Positions 45,569 to 54,036 of a stretch of DNA of 64,000 nucleotides are shown piece by piece. Both the position numbers and the translations under genes were made by a program. The notes beneath the pieces were generated by a model. The model searched no databases. It had not been told where the DNA came from and saw only the letters and a list, made by a program, of their open reading frames with translations. Source of the DNA: Spirosoma agri. GTDB taxonomy: Bacteria; Bacteroidota; Bacteroidia; Cytophagales; Spirosomataceae. The DNA lies in contig NZ_JAAGNZ010000001.1 in assembly GCF_010747415.1 (NCBI RefSeq), positions 3,224,001 to 3,288,000 on the forward strand, read 5' to 3'. How positions within the stretch are numbered: the stretch's first letter is position 1; each line of letters starts with the position of its first letter.

Positions 45569-47680
45569 TTAGTGCTTAACCAGTTTAAGCGTTTTGTGTT
45601 GCGTAGGCGTAGTAACGAGTAATAAATATATGCCAGCCTGGTTACCAAGAGCCAACCTATGTCGTTCTACTGCTCTCGCCTGCTGAATATGCAACTGACT
45701 TTGCTGTTGCCCCTGTTCACTGAGCACCTGAAACGATAACGGTTGCTGATCCGCTCCCTGCACCTCAATCTCGACCTGATCAATAACAGGATTACCCAAT
45801 ACGATTACGCGGAATGTGTCGGATGATTCACTGCCTTGACGGGCTCCGTTTTGACAACCAGCCAGCCAATTATACTGATAGGTAGCCGACTCGTTGCCCT
45901 GCTGAGCCCATAGCGTAACAACTGGATTGTCCGCATAAACGCGCAGGTTGTAAGGCCCCACTGCCGTAGTTACCATCAGCTCATTGGCCACCGAGAAGCT
46001 GATCGGCTCACTGCTCTGGGTACGGTACTGAGGAGTAAAACGAACCAGGTGTTCACTGGTAGAAACAGCCTGACAGCTCACCGGGGTGACCCCCGTGATG
46101 GCAAACCCGGTGGGTGGCAGTGGCGTAGTGCCACAACTGGCCAGCCACTCGAATCGGTAGGTAGTTGGCTGACCTCCCTGTTGAGCCATCAGGGTAATGG
46201 TAGGGTTATCCGTGTAGAGTTGCAGGCTATAGGGCCCCGGAGCTGTGGTGGACATCATCTCGTTGGCAACCCAGAAAGTAATCGGTTCCGCCTTCTGGCC
46301 ACTATAGTACGGGGTGAAGATGAGTTGCCGTTTGGAGGCCGAGATCGTCAGACAGCTCACGCCGGTAACCCCAGCGATACTTAGGCCGGTAGTAGAAGCT
46401 GGGCTAGCGGTAATGCTAAAGCTAGTGCTGGCCGAGAGTCCGCCCGGATCCGTTGCTGTAATCGTGACGCTGCTCACGCCACTTGAAATGGGAGTACCTA
46501 TTATGGTTCGAGTGGCAGCATCAAAGACGAAGCCGTTGGCGGGCTGGATGCTGGCGGTGTACGTTAAATGGTTCGGTGTCTGTTGGTCGATAAACGCATT
46601 GACCGTATAAGAAAAAGCAGTGTCTACTGTGGCTACCTGTGTCAGATTGACCACCGGTTGGGGTGGTGTATTGGTTACGCCCGTACAGTTGACTAACATC
46701 GTGACGCCGGACGTAGTCAGATCAGGGCGACCATCGGCATTCAGATCATACACCGATACGCTTCCTGCGGATGCCGGAATAAGGGTAGGCGTTTTAAAAC
46801 CGCCCACACCATTGCCCAGTGCAACTGATACCGATTGTGTCCAGTATAGACCTACTGCCAGATCCTGCTTCCCATCAAGGTTGAAATCCCCTACACCAAT
46901 GCTGATGGGGGCGCTGCCGATAAAATAGTTAGTAGCAGCACCGAACTGTCGAGCCCCCTTACCAAGCATAATCGAGACAAAAACCGAGTTTGTTCGCACG
47001 ATTGCCAGATCCATCTCGCCATCAACGTTGAAGTCGCCTACGCTCACCGCACGCACTGGGCTAGTAGGATCATCCAAGTTAATCGAAGTCAACTCATTAA
47101 ATCCACCCCGTCCATCACCCAGCATCATTGAAACGCGATTATATGCGTAATCAGCCATTACCAAGTCTAACTTGCCATCCTTGTTAAAATCAGTTACCGC
47201 TACCGAAGTCAAGGAAGCACCCACGGGGATGATTGTCGGTGTTCCAAACCCGCCCAAGCCGTCGCCAAGTAAGATAGACAACGAACCTGAATGAAAGCAG
47301 GCAACCGCAATGTCGAGTTTGCCATCCCCGTTGAAGTCACCTACGGCTTCCGCCCAAGTTGTGTAATGATCGCCTACACTATAAAAAGCAACCGCACCGA
47401 AACCACCATTTTGATTTCCTAGCTGAACAGCAATATGGTCTCCCCCTTGGCCACCGGCCAGATCAGGTATCCCATCCCCGTTAAAGTCACCAACGGTCAC
47501 GGATGGGCCATAAATCCAGGGTTGGTTCGTCAAGGTAGTAAAACACTGGCTCCAGGCCAAGTTCGTCATACTAACTAATCCAATGATGAGCATTAACCGG
47601 ATGTAGGGTTCCGAAATGAGTTGGAAAGGCGCAGTTTTACAGAGCTTTTTGCTGTCGGCAACTGGTAGATGATGTTTCAT
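45569..47680 (-). CDS. FG-GAP repeat protein secreted by T9SS
   Basis: 703 residues. A hydrophobic segment at about 31-45 ends AWSQ, a signal peptide with a long n-region (or an internal ATG starts it). Then six FG-GAP/VCBS repeats with calcium-loop DxNxDGxxD (for example VGDFNGDGKLDIAV), a cadherin-like putative Ig domain (about 340-425), two copies of an about 85-residue module (430-517 and 522-610), and a type A T9SS C-terminal sorting domain (VLGNPVIDQVEI ... GIYLLLVTT ... KTLKLVKH). Probably a surface adhesin. Confidence 0.85.
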   Translation of the reverse strand: MKHHLPVADSKKLCKTAPFQLISEPYIRLMLIIGLVSMTNLAWSQCFTTLTNQPWIYGPSVTVGDFNGDGIPDLAGGQGGDHIAVQLGNQNGGFGAVAFYSVGDHYTTWAEAVGDFNGDGKLDIAVACFHSGSLSILLGDGLGGFGTPTIIPVGASLTSVAVTDFNKDGKLDLVMADYAYNRVSMMLGDGRGGFNELTSINLDDPTSPVRAVSVGDFNVDGEMDLAIVRTNSVFVSIMLGKGARQFGAATNYFIGSAPISIGVGDFNLDGKQDLAVGLYWTQSVSVALGNGVGGFKTPTLIPASAGSVSVYDLNADGRPDLTTSGVTMLVNCTGVTNTPPQPVVNLTQVATVDTAFSYTVNAFIDQQTPNHLTYTASIQPANGFVFDAATRTIIGTPISSGVSSVTITATDPGGLSASTSFSITASPASTTGLSIAGVTGVSCLTISASKRQLIFTPYYSGQKAEPITFWVANEMMSTTAPGPYSLQLYTDNPTITLMAQQGGQPTTYRFEWLASCGTTPLPPTGFAITGVTPVSCQAVSTSEHLVRFTPQYRTQSSEPISFSVANELMVTTAVGPYNLRVYADNPVVTLWAQQGNESATYQYNWLAGCQNGARQGSESSDTFRVIVLGNPVIDQVEIEVQGADQQPLSFQVLSEQGQQQSQLHIQQARAVERHRLALGNQAGIYLLLVTTPTQHKTLKLVKH

Positions 47681-48215
47681 AATAACTAGGTGTTTATGAA
47701 TTTATCTATAATTCTAACTGGCTAAGTGATTAGCTAACTGCTGTCGTAATGATTGATAAGCGGATATAGGTTAGAACTAAAATAATTATTATTAAATATA
47801 ATAAACAATAAGTTAACATATTATGTATATAGACAACTTTATTAAATTAAATTTATTCATTGGCGAAATAGACTCGGCTCATAAAATGATCGGACAACCC
47901 ATAACTAACCCTTAGGCCATTAATCTTGCACATGTGGCTATATTAATTGTTGGCATTTAGGCGCTGGAGCGTCTGGCTTAGAATCAGTTTTGTGTAAGGC
48001 TTCGCTGGTCCAATGAGGTGAGCTCAACTAGAAAAATGCGACTACTAAATGTAGTAGCCATAGCGTAGAATGAATTCAAAATCCGTTCAATGCACAAGGA
48101 CAAAATCGGATATTGGTAATTTCAGCTATGAATTAAAGAAGTGTAACTAGCCCTTTACCATCCATCAGGCTAAAGATCGAAGCACTGCGATGTATACAAT
48201 TTGTGTAACCATCAC
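47681..48215. other. AT-rich intergenic region
   Basis: About 540 bases between the T9SS gene and the tRNA terminator. Very AT-rich around 47760-47870; should contain the promoter of the T9SS gene. No gene recognised. Confidence 0.35.
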
Positions 48216-48263
48216 AAAAAAAAGCATTTTAATTAATTGACTATCAATTAATTAAAATGCTTT
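48216..48263 (-). terminator. Terminator of tRNA-Ser
   Basis: Perfect 20-bp AT-rich arms (48221-48240 and 48244-48263) around a 3-nt loop; on the minus strand the stem runs into eight T (48223-48216). Five bases after the tRNA 3' end. Confidence 0.85.
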
Positions 48264-48267
48264 CATG

Positions 48268-48354
48268 CAGAGAGAAAGGGATTCGAACCCTTGATACGGT
48301 TGCCCGCATACACACTTTCCAGGCGTGCTCCTTCAACCACTCGGACACCTCTCT
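48268..48354 (-). tRNA. tRNA-Ser(GGA)
   Basis: 87 nt. Acceptor AGAGAGG pairs with TCTCTCT (one G-T), discriminator G; D-arm TCCGAGTGGTTGAAGGA; anticodon stem CACGC/GTGTG with loop CTGGAAA, anticodon GGA; long variable arm TATGCGGGCAACCGTA as expected of class II serine tRNA; T-arm with TTCGAAT. CCA is not encoded. The phage-like region begins on its 5' side. Confidence 0.95.
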
Positions 48355-48424
48355 GTGTCTCTTTTTCATTTACTTGACTTACAAGTAGTTACGATTTGTT
48401 ATTAGGGGTGCTTTTCTATATCAA

Positions 48425-48460
48425 TGTCTCAGTTTATGTCTCAGATATTGTCTGACTGAT
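48425..48460 (+). repeat. Three tandem 12-bp repeats (TGTCT units)
   Basis: TGTCTCAGTTTA at 48425, TGTCTCAGATAT at 48437, TGTCTGACTGAT at 48449. Identical first five bases at exact 12-bp spacing, 70 bp upstream of the tRNA. Candidate protein-binding array at the edge of the phage region. Confidence 0.7.
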
Positions 48461-48480
48461 CGGAGTGCAAAATAAGCGAA

Positions 48481-48535
48481 TGTGCCGGTCTTGTGCAAGG
48501 TGTGTGCTGAATTTGTGCTGGATTTGTGCAGATTA
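48481..48535 (+). repeat. Five 11-bp phased TGTGC repeats
   Basis: TGTGC begins at 48481, 48492, 48503, 48514 and 48525; the remaining six bases vary, with TGAATT and TGGATT most alike. The 11-bp period puts all copies on one face of the helix, as in recombinase arm sites or iterons. Confidence 0.8.
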
Positions 48536-48708
48536 TTAAAATCTTCCTTAACCATTAATAAGGACTAAGCATTAATTCTACCATTACTTCAGCGTTTGGA
48601 ATCCCACTATTCATTAGTCCGGTCTTATATAGTTTATTGTGGTGACATTGGCGATGAATTATAGCTTGCTTGGGTAATCCCAGACATTTGTCTAATCTTT
48701 ACGGATAA

Positions 48709-48918
48709 ATGGAAGGACAGACAGTAGCATCAGAATTTGACTATAAGTCCATACTAGCCCGGTATATACAAGTCGTGGCAAATACGGAAGGTGTTCATTT
48801 CATCGATGAATGCTCAACGAGTACGCGCGAACGATCCCTTCAGTTTAGCCAGGCTGAGATCGACGAGATGTTTCGTCTATTTGATGAATTTGATTACGAT
48901 TTAGGAGCTATACGATAA
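48709..48918 (+). CDS. Small acidic protein of unknown function
   Basis: 69 residues, acidic, predicted helical (ERSLQFSQAEIDEMFRLFDEF). No family recognised. It converges with, and its last 25 bases overlap, the gene at 48894. Being isolated on the plus strand between the repeat arrays and the minus-strand cassette, it may belong to the phage-derived region. The call is tentative. Confidence 0.4.
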   Translation: MEGQTVASEFDYKSILARYIQVVANTEGVHFIDECSTSTRERSLQFSQAEIDEMFRLFDEFDYDLGAIR

Positions 48919-49643
48919 TAGAACTTGGCATTCGCTGCCCGCTCTGAAATCTCTTCAGGAATAACTATACCATACTGGCTGTAACCCCATCTTTTAAATG
49001 ATTTGGAAACGGGGTCATAAAATTGGGTGATTTCAGTCCATGACGCGTACCCATCTGGAGAAACCGGTATGAGCGCATTCAATTCTATTTGATCGGCTTG
49101 CTGTGACGTTAATACTCGATCCCCTCTGTATTTATAAATGAATCGCTCTTTTGTGAGGTTTTCGCTCACTAGAAAGTCAGACCAAAAATTTATGACGTTA
49201 GTCTGTATTTCCAATAGATCCCGAATTGGAAGCGCTATATCCGTTGGTACAACCAAAACACGCCGATCTATGATACTGTAATATGGATTAGCTGGAGTAG
49301 CGTCTTCAGGGATGAAGCAGGTTCTGACAAGCGTTTCCTCAATTTGAGATACGTCATCGATTATTCGATCTTTACGACCAATGCTTCTATGCTTAAAGGC
49401 ATTTGCGACATCCCCAATCCAGTGGTAGTCTGGGCATAAGGATGCAATATAATTCCTATCAAACTCTTCTTTCTTATAGGGGGGTATTAGCTGCTCTCTA
49501 AAATTGAAAAGCAAGTACGATGACTGACGAGCTAGACTAATTAACATCAACTTACTTTTAATTTCATTCGTAGCCAGTTTGACATACTGCTCATAGGCCG
49601 GCATTACTTCATTGAAGTAATGATTGACAGCATCTTTATACAT
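48894..49643 (-). CDS. Unknown protein, paralogue of 50634-51275
   Basis: 249 residues, mostly helical, soluble. It shares a colinear block with the 213-residue protein two genes away: FxFR near 47, YIASLC ending at C70, GDVxNxxKH (77-85) and R90-K-x-R93, at the same residue numbers in both. The N-F-R and KH residues look like a conserved core, possibly a HEPN-like helical nuclease or a binding protein, but no known catalytic motif is certain. Seven bp downstream of the DUF4236 gene. Confidence 0.6.
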   Translation of the reverse strand: MYKDAVNHYFNEVMPAYEQYVKLATNEIKSKLMLISLARQSSYLLFNFREQLIPPYKKEEFDRNYIASLCPDYHWIGDVANAFKHRSIGRKDRIIDDVSQIEETLVRTCFIPEDATPANPYYSIIDRRVLVVPTDIALPIRDLLEIQTNVINFWSDFLVSENLTKERFIYKYRGDRVLTSQQADQIELNALIPVSPDGYASWTEITQFYDPVSKSFKRWGYSQYGIVIPEEISERAANAKFYYRIAPKS

Positions 49644-49649
49644 TGTTGG

Positions 49650-50564
49650 CTACCGTTTTTTTGTATAGTACGGATTAGGCTTTAGCTCTACCGTAACATC
49701 AGCCCCAGATTTTCTAATAGAGAAGCGTAGCGAATCATTCTCCCATGTTGAAGCAGACTCCGATGAGTCCCGAGTTGGCCCGTATTTCGCATTGAGTAAC
49801 TTCAATAAACGGGAGTATGCTTCCATATCACCCTGCTTGCTGAATTCAATTTCATCAATGCTACCTTCTTTAATTCCGTAAGCCATCTCCCCAATTTCAC
49901 CCGCGTACATAGATTTAGGGTAGGTTATTCGCCAATCAGTAGTTAAATCGGGCTTATGCTTCTCTACCTTCTTGAGGCTGCTTATTGGCATGCCGATCGT
50001 AAGATTCTTTATCTGGAAGGGAGGCCGAACAAAACTATACTTCGTCGAGTCCGCCTTGAACTGCGGATAAGCCGAATACAGGAGCCAGCCAAAGATGAGC
50101 AGTTTCACAAAACCCTCGCCCCTACCAATGGCCAGTTCGTTTGGTTCTAGCTCATAGACGGCCGATTTATCTTTTACGTAGCTGGATCCGGTAACCCTTG
50201 ACCCGCTTTTGTAACGACCATCCTGTTTGGTGGAGTAGACTTTTTTTTTGCCATAGACTTTTGTCCGGAACAATGGGCGTACTATGGCCGGAATAAAGAA
50301 AAATGGCACTAAGAATTTCCACTCTGGATTGAACAGAATGGCTAAGATCCAGCTGATAACAAGAATGCTAACTACGAAGATGACGATATTAATCACCGAA
50401 TCCGTAATGGATGGGCGATCTGGAGCCGTGGTACCGCTGGCATGTGTATCCTTACTAGTATCAACTTTATACGATAAACCGGCTATGCCAGTACCGAAAG
50501 AAATTCCAGATTTACTTATTGTTGCATTGCCTATTTTGAAACGAGGTCGGTAGCGAAATCCCAT
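49650..50564 (-). CDS. DUF4236 membrane protein
   Basis: 304 residues. The N-terminal 35 residues (MGFRYRPRFKIGNATISKSG and GISFGTGIAGLSYKV) are the DUF4236 signature, a short beta unit found at the start of many phage and island proteins. Then two membrane hairpins (about 55-95 and 160-175) and a C-terminal domain of about 110 residues with alternating strands (LTIGMPISSLKKVEKHKP). The role of DUF4236 is unknown. Its position between two paralogous genes suggests a functional set. Confidence 0.7.
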   Translation of the reverse strand: MGFRYRPRFKIGNATISKSGISFGTGIAGLSYKVDTSKDTHASGTTAPDRPSITDSVINIVIFVVSILVISWILAILFNPEWKFLVPFFFIPAIVRPLFRTKVYGKKKVYSTKQDGRYKSGSRVTGSSYVKDKSAVYELEPNELAIGRGEGFVKLLIFGWLLYSAYPQFKADSTKYSFVRPPFQIKNLTIGMPISSLKKVEKHKPDLTTDWRITYPKSMYAGEIGEMAYGIKEGSIDEIEFSKQGDMEAYSRLLKLLNAKYGPTRDSSESASTWENDSLRFSIRKSGADVTVELKPNPYYTKKR

Positions 50565-50633
50565 ATAGTTTAAGATTAAAAATTAATAGAACTAAAAGAT
50601 TATCAATTATCACAAAAGATTTTTTCATTCAGT

Positions 50634-51275
50634 TTATTCATAAATAAATTTATTATTTATGTAATCATACGTCCTTATAATTAATAACAAATCCTCGGCT
50701 TTCTTGTACCTTGGCATTTCAGTTTTCATACCATCTAAACTTTTAGGAACTGATTGCCTTGATACTGGACTGTCGCCTTCAAAAGTGTAATAATCTACTT
50801 TTTCAAGAAGTCCTTTATCGTACATAAACTTTGTCCAAAAATTATAAACATTTGTTACAGGCTTTAGAAAATCAAACTCTTTCCCTTTTAAGGGTTTAAT
50901 CAAGACCGCTGGTCTATGAACCTGATAGATCCCCATTTCATCCTTAAAACGGCTCACAAAAAATCCTTTAAGAATGCTAGTTGAACCTTGTATTAATCTT
51001 TCTTTTCTTGAAATTTCCTTATGCTTTGTAGAATTATATACATCACCTACTATGTCAAAGTCACTACACAATGATGCTACATATTTTCTACTAAAACTAT
51101 CTCCATAAAGGCTCAATAGATGATCTCTAAAATGGAATAAACTACCTGCAGATTTCATTGCAGCATCAGGAAGTTGGTTACCTCCTACTTCATTTATTGT
51201 TTTTGACAACTCGAAATACTCTTCAAAATTTGGCTTTACGGCCTGATAATAATAATCTATGTGGTCTGAGAACAT
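50634..51275 (-). CDS. Unknown protein, paralogue of 48894-49643
   Basis: 213 residues, helical, coded by markedly AT-rich DNA. Shares with its paralogue FHFR (47-50), KYVASLC (64-70), GDVYNSTKH (77-85) and ISRKER (88-93) at identical residue numbers; the C-terminal 80 residues have diverged. No family recognised. The base composition differs from the surrounding chromosome, a sign of recent transfer. Confidence 0.6.
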   Translation of the reverse strand: MFSDHIDYYYQAVKPNFEEYFELSKTINEVGGNQLPDAAMKSAGSLFHFRDHLLSLYGDSFSRKYVASLCSDFDIVGDVYNSTKHKEISRKERLIQGSTSILKGFFVSRFKDEMGIYQVHRPAVLIKPLKGKEFDFLKPVTNVYNFWTKFMYDKGLLEKVDYYTFEGDSPVSRQSVPKSLDGMKTEMPRYKKAEDLLLIIRTYDYINNKFIYE

Positions 51276-51357
51276 CTTTAAATACGAATCAAAAATTTAC
51301 TTTTTAGCAAACTAATACTTATAGTACTTCAGCAATATTGATTTATTACTAATTATA

Positions 51358-52350
51358 TTATTCCGCAACTTGTATTAATTTAAATCTACCTATAATCCAT
51401 TCGATAAATTTTTCATTATAAATAGGATTGCTTGTAATATGTAATACTTTTCTTAGTTCAATTCCTACTTGTGAAAAATTTAAAATATTGAAGTTTAAAG
51501 TCTCTTCGGGTAGTTCTTCAGTAGTCTTAAATCTTAAATTTGTATTACCTACTATTATTGGCAGTTCTAAAGTCTTTAGTGGAAATTTTAGAGTTGAATC
51601 AAACTCGTACTGAACCACCCCATAATCCTGAAGTTGAGTTAAGTTTTCATAAGATAAACCTATTTCCTTTAAGCCATTCATACCGGGCTTATCAAATGGA
51701 TCCCAGATAACAAATGTCATATTATCGCTTAAACTTGGTATATTGAAGCTGACATTACAAAATGCTTGAAATATTTCTGCCGTTTTACGGTCAAGGAGTG
51801 AAAGCGTCTGAATTGTCCTAGGGCTAAATGTTCCTGGATTTCTAATTTCGCCAGCGAGTATTTTTGACAGAAAAAGCTGAACGTCCTCATTAGACTTTGT
51901 CTCAGCGATCCGAGAAAACATATCAAGCCAATCAGAGTCAATCTCTTCCGTTGAATCTTTTTCGGGCGGATTTTCTGTTAACTCTTCGATTGCCTTTTTA
52001 GTGATACTTTCCCGGTTGATTTGCTCTTTCAGAAGCTTTGAACCATAATAATTAACAGACCGGTCAATAAGTCCCTTATCTTGGCCGAATTCATTGGCCA
52101 CTGCCTGTGATGCCGTTTGTCTGATTAGGCTCAAGGCCGCCGTCTCTCCTCTTAATGCCTCTGTCTTTGCTTCTAAATAAGCTACTGGCCATTCTACCAA
52201 ACCTGTTATTAAACTCCCAACTGATTTCCATAGGCTTTTCTTTATGGTCGGTGGCAAGGGTATGCCATCAAGTGTAGAAAGCACATCTGATGTGGTGATT
52301 TTCGATAAATCGAACGAAGAATCGTTGGGTATTTCCTCAGCCATTGACAA
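51358..52350 (-). CDS. DUF2806 protein
   Basis: 330 residues, AT-rich coding. The N-terminal half fits DUF2806: KSLWKSVGSLITGLVEWPVAYLEAK with ETAALSLIRQTASQAV, then KKAIEEL and DSDWLDMFSRIAETKSNEDVQLFLSKILAGEI, with a C-terminal beta-rich part. DUF2806 occurs in prophages and islands; a link to phage exclusion has been suspected by gene context only. It lies 32 bp after the repressor gene and likely shares its lysogenic promoter, so it should be expressed in the lysogen, as moron genes are. Confidence 0.68.
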   Translation of the reverse strand: MSMAEEIPNDSSFDLSKITTSDVLSTLDGIPLPPTIKKSLWKSVGSLITGLVEWPVAYLEAKTEALRGETAALSLIRQTASQAVANEFGQDKGLIDRSVNYYGSKLLKEQINRESITKKAIEELTENPPEKDSTEEIDSDWLDMFSRIAETKSNEDVQLFLSKILAGEIRNPGTFSPRTIQTLSLLDRKTAEIFQAFCNVSFNIPSLSDNMTFVIWDPFDKPGMNGLKEIGLSYENLTQLQDYGVVQYEFDSTLKFPLKTLELPIIVGNTNLRFKTTEELPEETLNFNILNFSQVGIELRKVLHITSNPIYNEKFIEWIIGRFKLIQVAE

Positions 52351-52381
52351 AGCGTTTAGGTGTGGTTAGGTATTGATAAAA

Positions 52382-53200
52382 CTATCTGCGATTCCAGTCC
52401 CGATCTATTTTCCTAATGTAGTACAGCTCATACACTTCACTAAGACTTACCTGGAAATCTGGATATTCATTCTTATCAGGATTGACCGATGCACAGGTTA
52501 TTATACCCTCCTGAATGTCGTGTTTTATAACCCGCTTAATGATCAGGCCATCATGGGTTACGATTACATAATCAGTTCCACCGTTTATAAATAGCTTGTG
52601 TCTCCAAAGATCAGGCTCGACAAACCGACCAATGGCTATATCTCCATGACAAATTGCGTCACGACTCCTATCATCCATACTATCTCCCCACACTTCAAAT
52701 GCCCTGAATCTACCTTTTTCATTTTTCGGTAAAACGATATTATATCTGGGCAATTCAACTACATACTCAGGATCTTTCCATCCACGAGCGTAGCTAGCAT
52801 ACGCATACTCAGGAACCAAGGGCATGGACATCAAGACCATTCCATTATCTAAATCCCGATACTCATTGTCGGATTGATTTTTCGTTATCTCCGTTTCATC
52901 AACCAGATCAACCGGTATGGCCTCATTTCCGACTCTGGTTATATAATCACGTACAGCGTTGCCAGTACGAGGCACCGCGTCGTCATCTCTCGATAGTATT
53001 AAATCATTGGGATTTGAAAGGTATTCAGGCTTAAGCTTTAAGGCCTTTTGTATTCCTGTCCAGTGCTTAGTTCTATTAATGACTCCAAACTTCAATATAA
53101 GATCTAGGGTAACACGGCTCATCTGAGCCTCTTTAGCAAACCCACTCTTAGTCCATCCTAAGTCTATTATTTCCTGTAGTTTTTTCTCATCAATACGCAT
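52382..53200 (-). CDS. Phage CI-like repressor with S24 peptidase domain
   Basis: 272 residues. N-terminal helix-turn-helix (about 15-36, TKSGFAKEAQMSRVTLDLIL) and a C-terminal LexA/S24 domain (about 165-265) with catalytic dyad candidates S174 (GDSMDD) and K222 (LIIKRV). An Ala-Gly cleavage site is not evident in the linker. It is divergent from a Cro-like gene, with palindromic operators between, the classical lysogeny switch. Confidence 0.88.
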   Translation of the reverse strand: MRIDEKKLQEIIDLGWTKSGFAKEAQMSRVTLDLILKFGVINRTKHWTGIQKALKLKPEYLSNPNDLILSRDDDAVPRTGNAVRDYITRVGNEAIPVDLVDETEITKNQSDNEYRDLDNGMVLMSMPLVPEYAYASYARGWKDPEYVVELPRYNIVLPKNEKGRFRAFEVWGDSMDDRSRDAICHGDIAIGRFVEPDLWRHKLFINGGTDYVIVTHDGLIIKRVIKHDIQEGIITCASVNPDKNEYPDFQVSLSEVYELYYIRKIDRDWNRR

Positions 53201-53224
53201 TGAATATCAAGACTTTATACATAA

Positions 53225-53284
53225 TATGTACATATTGTAAATTTTTTTACAAAATAGATTTGTACAATATGTACAACTTGTACA
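53225..53284. promoter_or_regulatory. CI/Cro operator region
   Basis: Three close half sites: TTGTACA (53260-53266), TGTACAA (53270-53276), TTGTACA (53278-53284), which pair in two overlapping dyads with spacers of 3 and 1 bp, plus TGTACA at 53227. All contain TGTACA, as expected for adjacent operators of a phage switch. Confidence 0.75.
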
Positions 53285-53321
53285 TATTTGTGGCATGATA
53301 ACGGCACAAATCTAGCACGAT

Positions 53322-53555
53322 ATGAGCACAGAACAAGTAAAGGGCACACGAACGGGGGAAACATTGAACGAACGGTTAAAAAGAGCTTACAAAGGGGTTT
53401 CACCTAACCTACGACAAATTGCCAAAGCTGACTTTGCTGCCTTCCACCGGATACACCCTGACACCTTTATTAAAAAGTGTAATGGTGCCTGCGTTGCCAC
53501 TGAACAGGAATGTGAATGGATGGAAGACTGGAGACCCAAGCCGGTTCAAGCATAA
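53322..53555 (+). CDS. Cro-like small DNA-binding protein
   Basis: 77 residues, first gene of the rightward operon. The core ERLKRAYKGVSPNLRQIAKADFAAFHRIHPDTFIKKC fits a compact helix-turn-helix with a recognition helix around HPDTFIKK. The place opposite the S24 repressor supports a Cro role. The stop shares one base with the next ATG. Confidence 0.65.
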   Translation: MSTEQVKGTRTGETLNERLKRAYKGVSPNLRQIAKADFAAFHRIHPDTFIKKCNGACVATEQECEWMEDWRPKPVQA

Positions 53556-53728
53556 TGTCACACCCCTTCACAATCATCAAGGGTGGTCAATCCGATCCTA
53601 AGCCACCACCCAAAAAGTTTGCCACCTTCGATAACCGGCGGGTTCTCATTGACCGCATTATGGCAAAGCACATGGCTGATCGGGATAAAGCAGTCCGAAA
53701 ACTAAAAGCTAAACACGGAATCAAATGA
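53555..53728 (+). CDS. Small basic phage protein
   Basis: 57 residues, starts at the ATG overlapping the TAA of the Cro-like gene. Basic and helical at the C-terminus (MADRDKAVRKLKAKHG). Overlaps the next start by four bases. No family recognised. Confidence 0.55.
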   Translation: MSHPFTIIKGGQSDPKPPPKKFATFDNRRVLIDRIMAKHMADRDKAVRKLKAKHGIK

Positions 53729-53910
53729 GCGGTAAATCCACGAAGGCAGCCAAACGGGAGCTGGCCAAACATGCACTTCTTCCAAAGGGAGACGCGAATC
53801 ATAACCGTCGAATACTCCGGTTAGCCAGAAACAAAGGCATTACCATTGAAAATGCCATCAGTATGTACGCAAACGGTTTGGGTTACAAGTCAACCGTCAA
53901 TCCAAAATGA
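53725..53910 (+). CDS. Small basic phage protein
   Basis: 61 residues, strongly basic in the first half (GKSTKAAKRELAKHALLP) and helical. ATGA overlap on both sides with neighbouring genes. Function unknown; perhaps nucleic-acid binding from charge only. Confidence 0.55.
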   Translation: MSGKSTKAAKRELAKHALLPKGDANHNRRILRLARNKGITIENAISMYANGLGYKSTVNPK

Positions 53911-54032
53911 AAGCCCTACGCTACGGGCTGAAGGGCTGGTTTAACCGCTACCCTGGCCACTTCTTTTTGTTGGTCATATTACTCGGCACGCTCCTATTCT
54001 GGTCACCACTCTGGTGGTCATGGTTCAACTGA
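53907..54032 (+). CDS. 41-residue single-pass membrane protein
   Basis: Very short gene found from the ATGA overlap. Basic start (MKALRYGLKGWFNRYPG) then one hydrophobic helix (HFFLLVILLGTLLFW) and a tryptophan-rich tail. Typical of small phage membrane proteins of unknown role (holin-like or superinfection exclusion are possible, unproven). Confidence 0.55.
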   Translation: MKALRYGLKGWFNRYPGHFFLLVILLGTLLFWSPLWWSWFN

Positions 54033-54036
54033 CTTC

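Noticed and set aside
46700..47550. Repeated short DNA segments in the FG-GAP gene as a possible CRISPR or minisatellite
   Set aside because: They are degenerate at the DNA level, spaced about 190 bp and code for DxNxDGxxD loops; protein repeats, not a DNA array. No CRISPR array was seen anywhere in the window.
48268..48354. tRNA-Ser as a classical attB with the phage entering at the 3' end
   Set aside because: The phage genes lie on the 5' side of the tRNA and no copy of its 3' end is visible elsewhere in the window, so the standard model does not fit; only the repeat arrays are reported.
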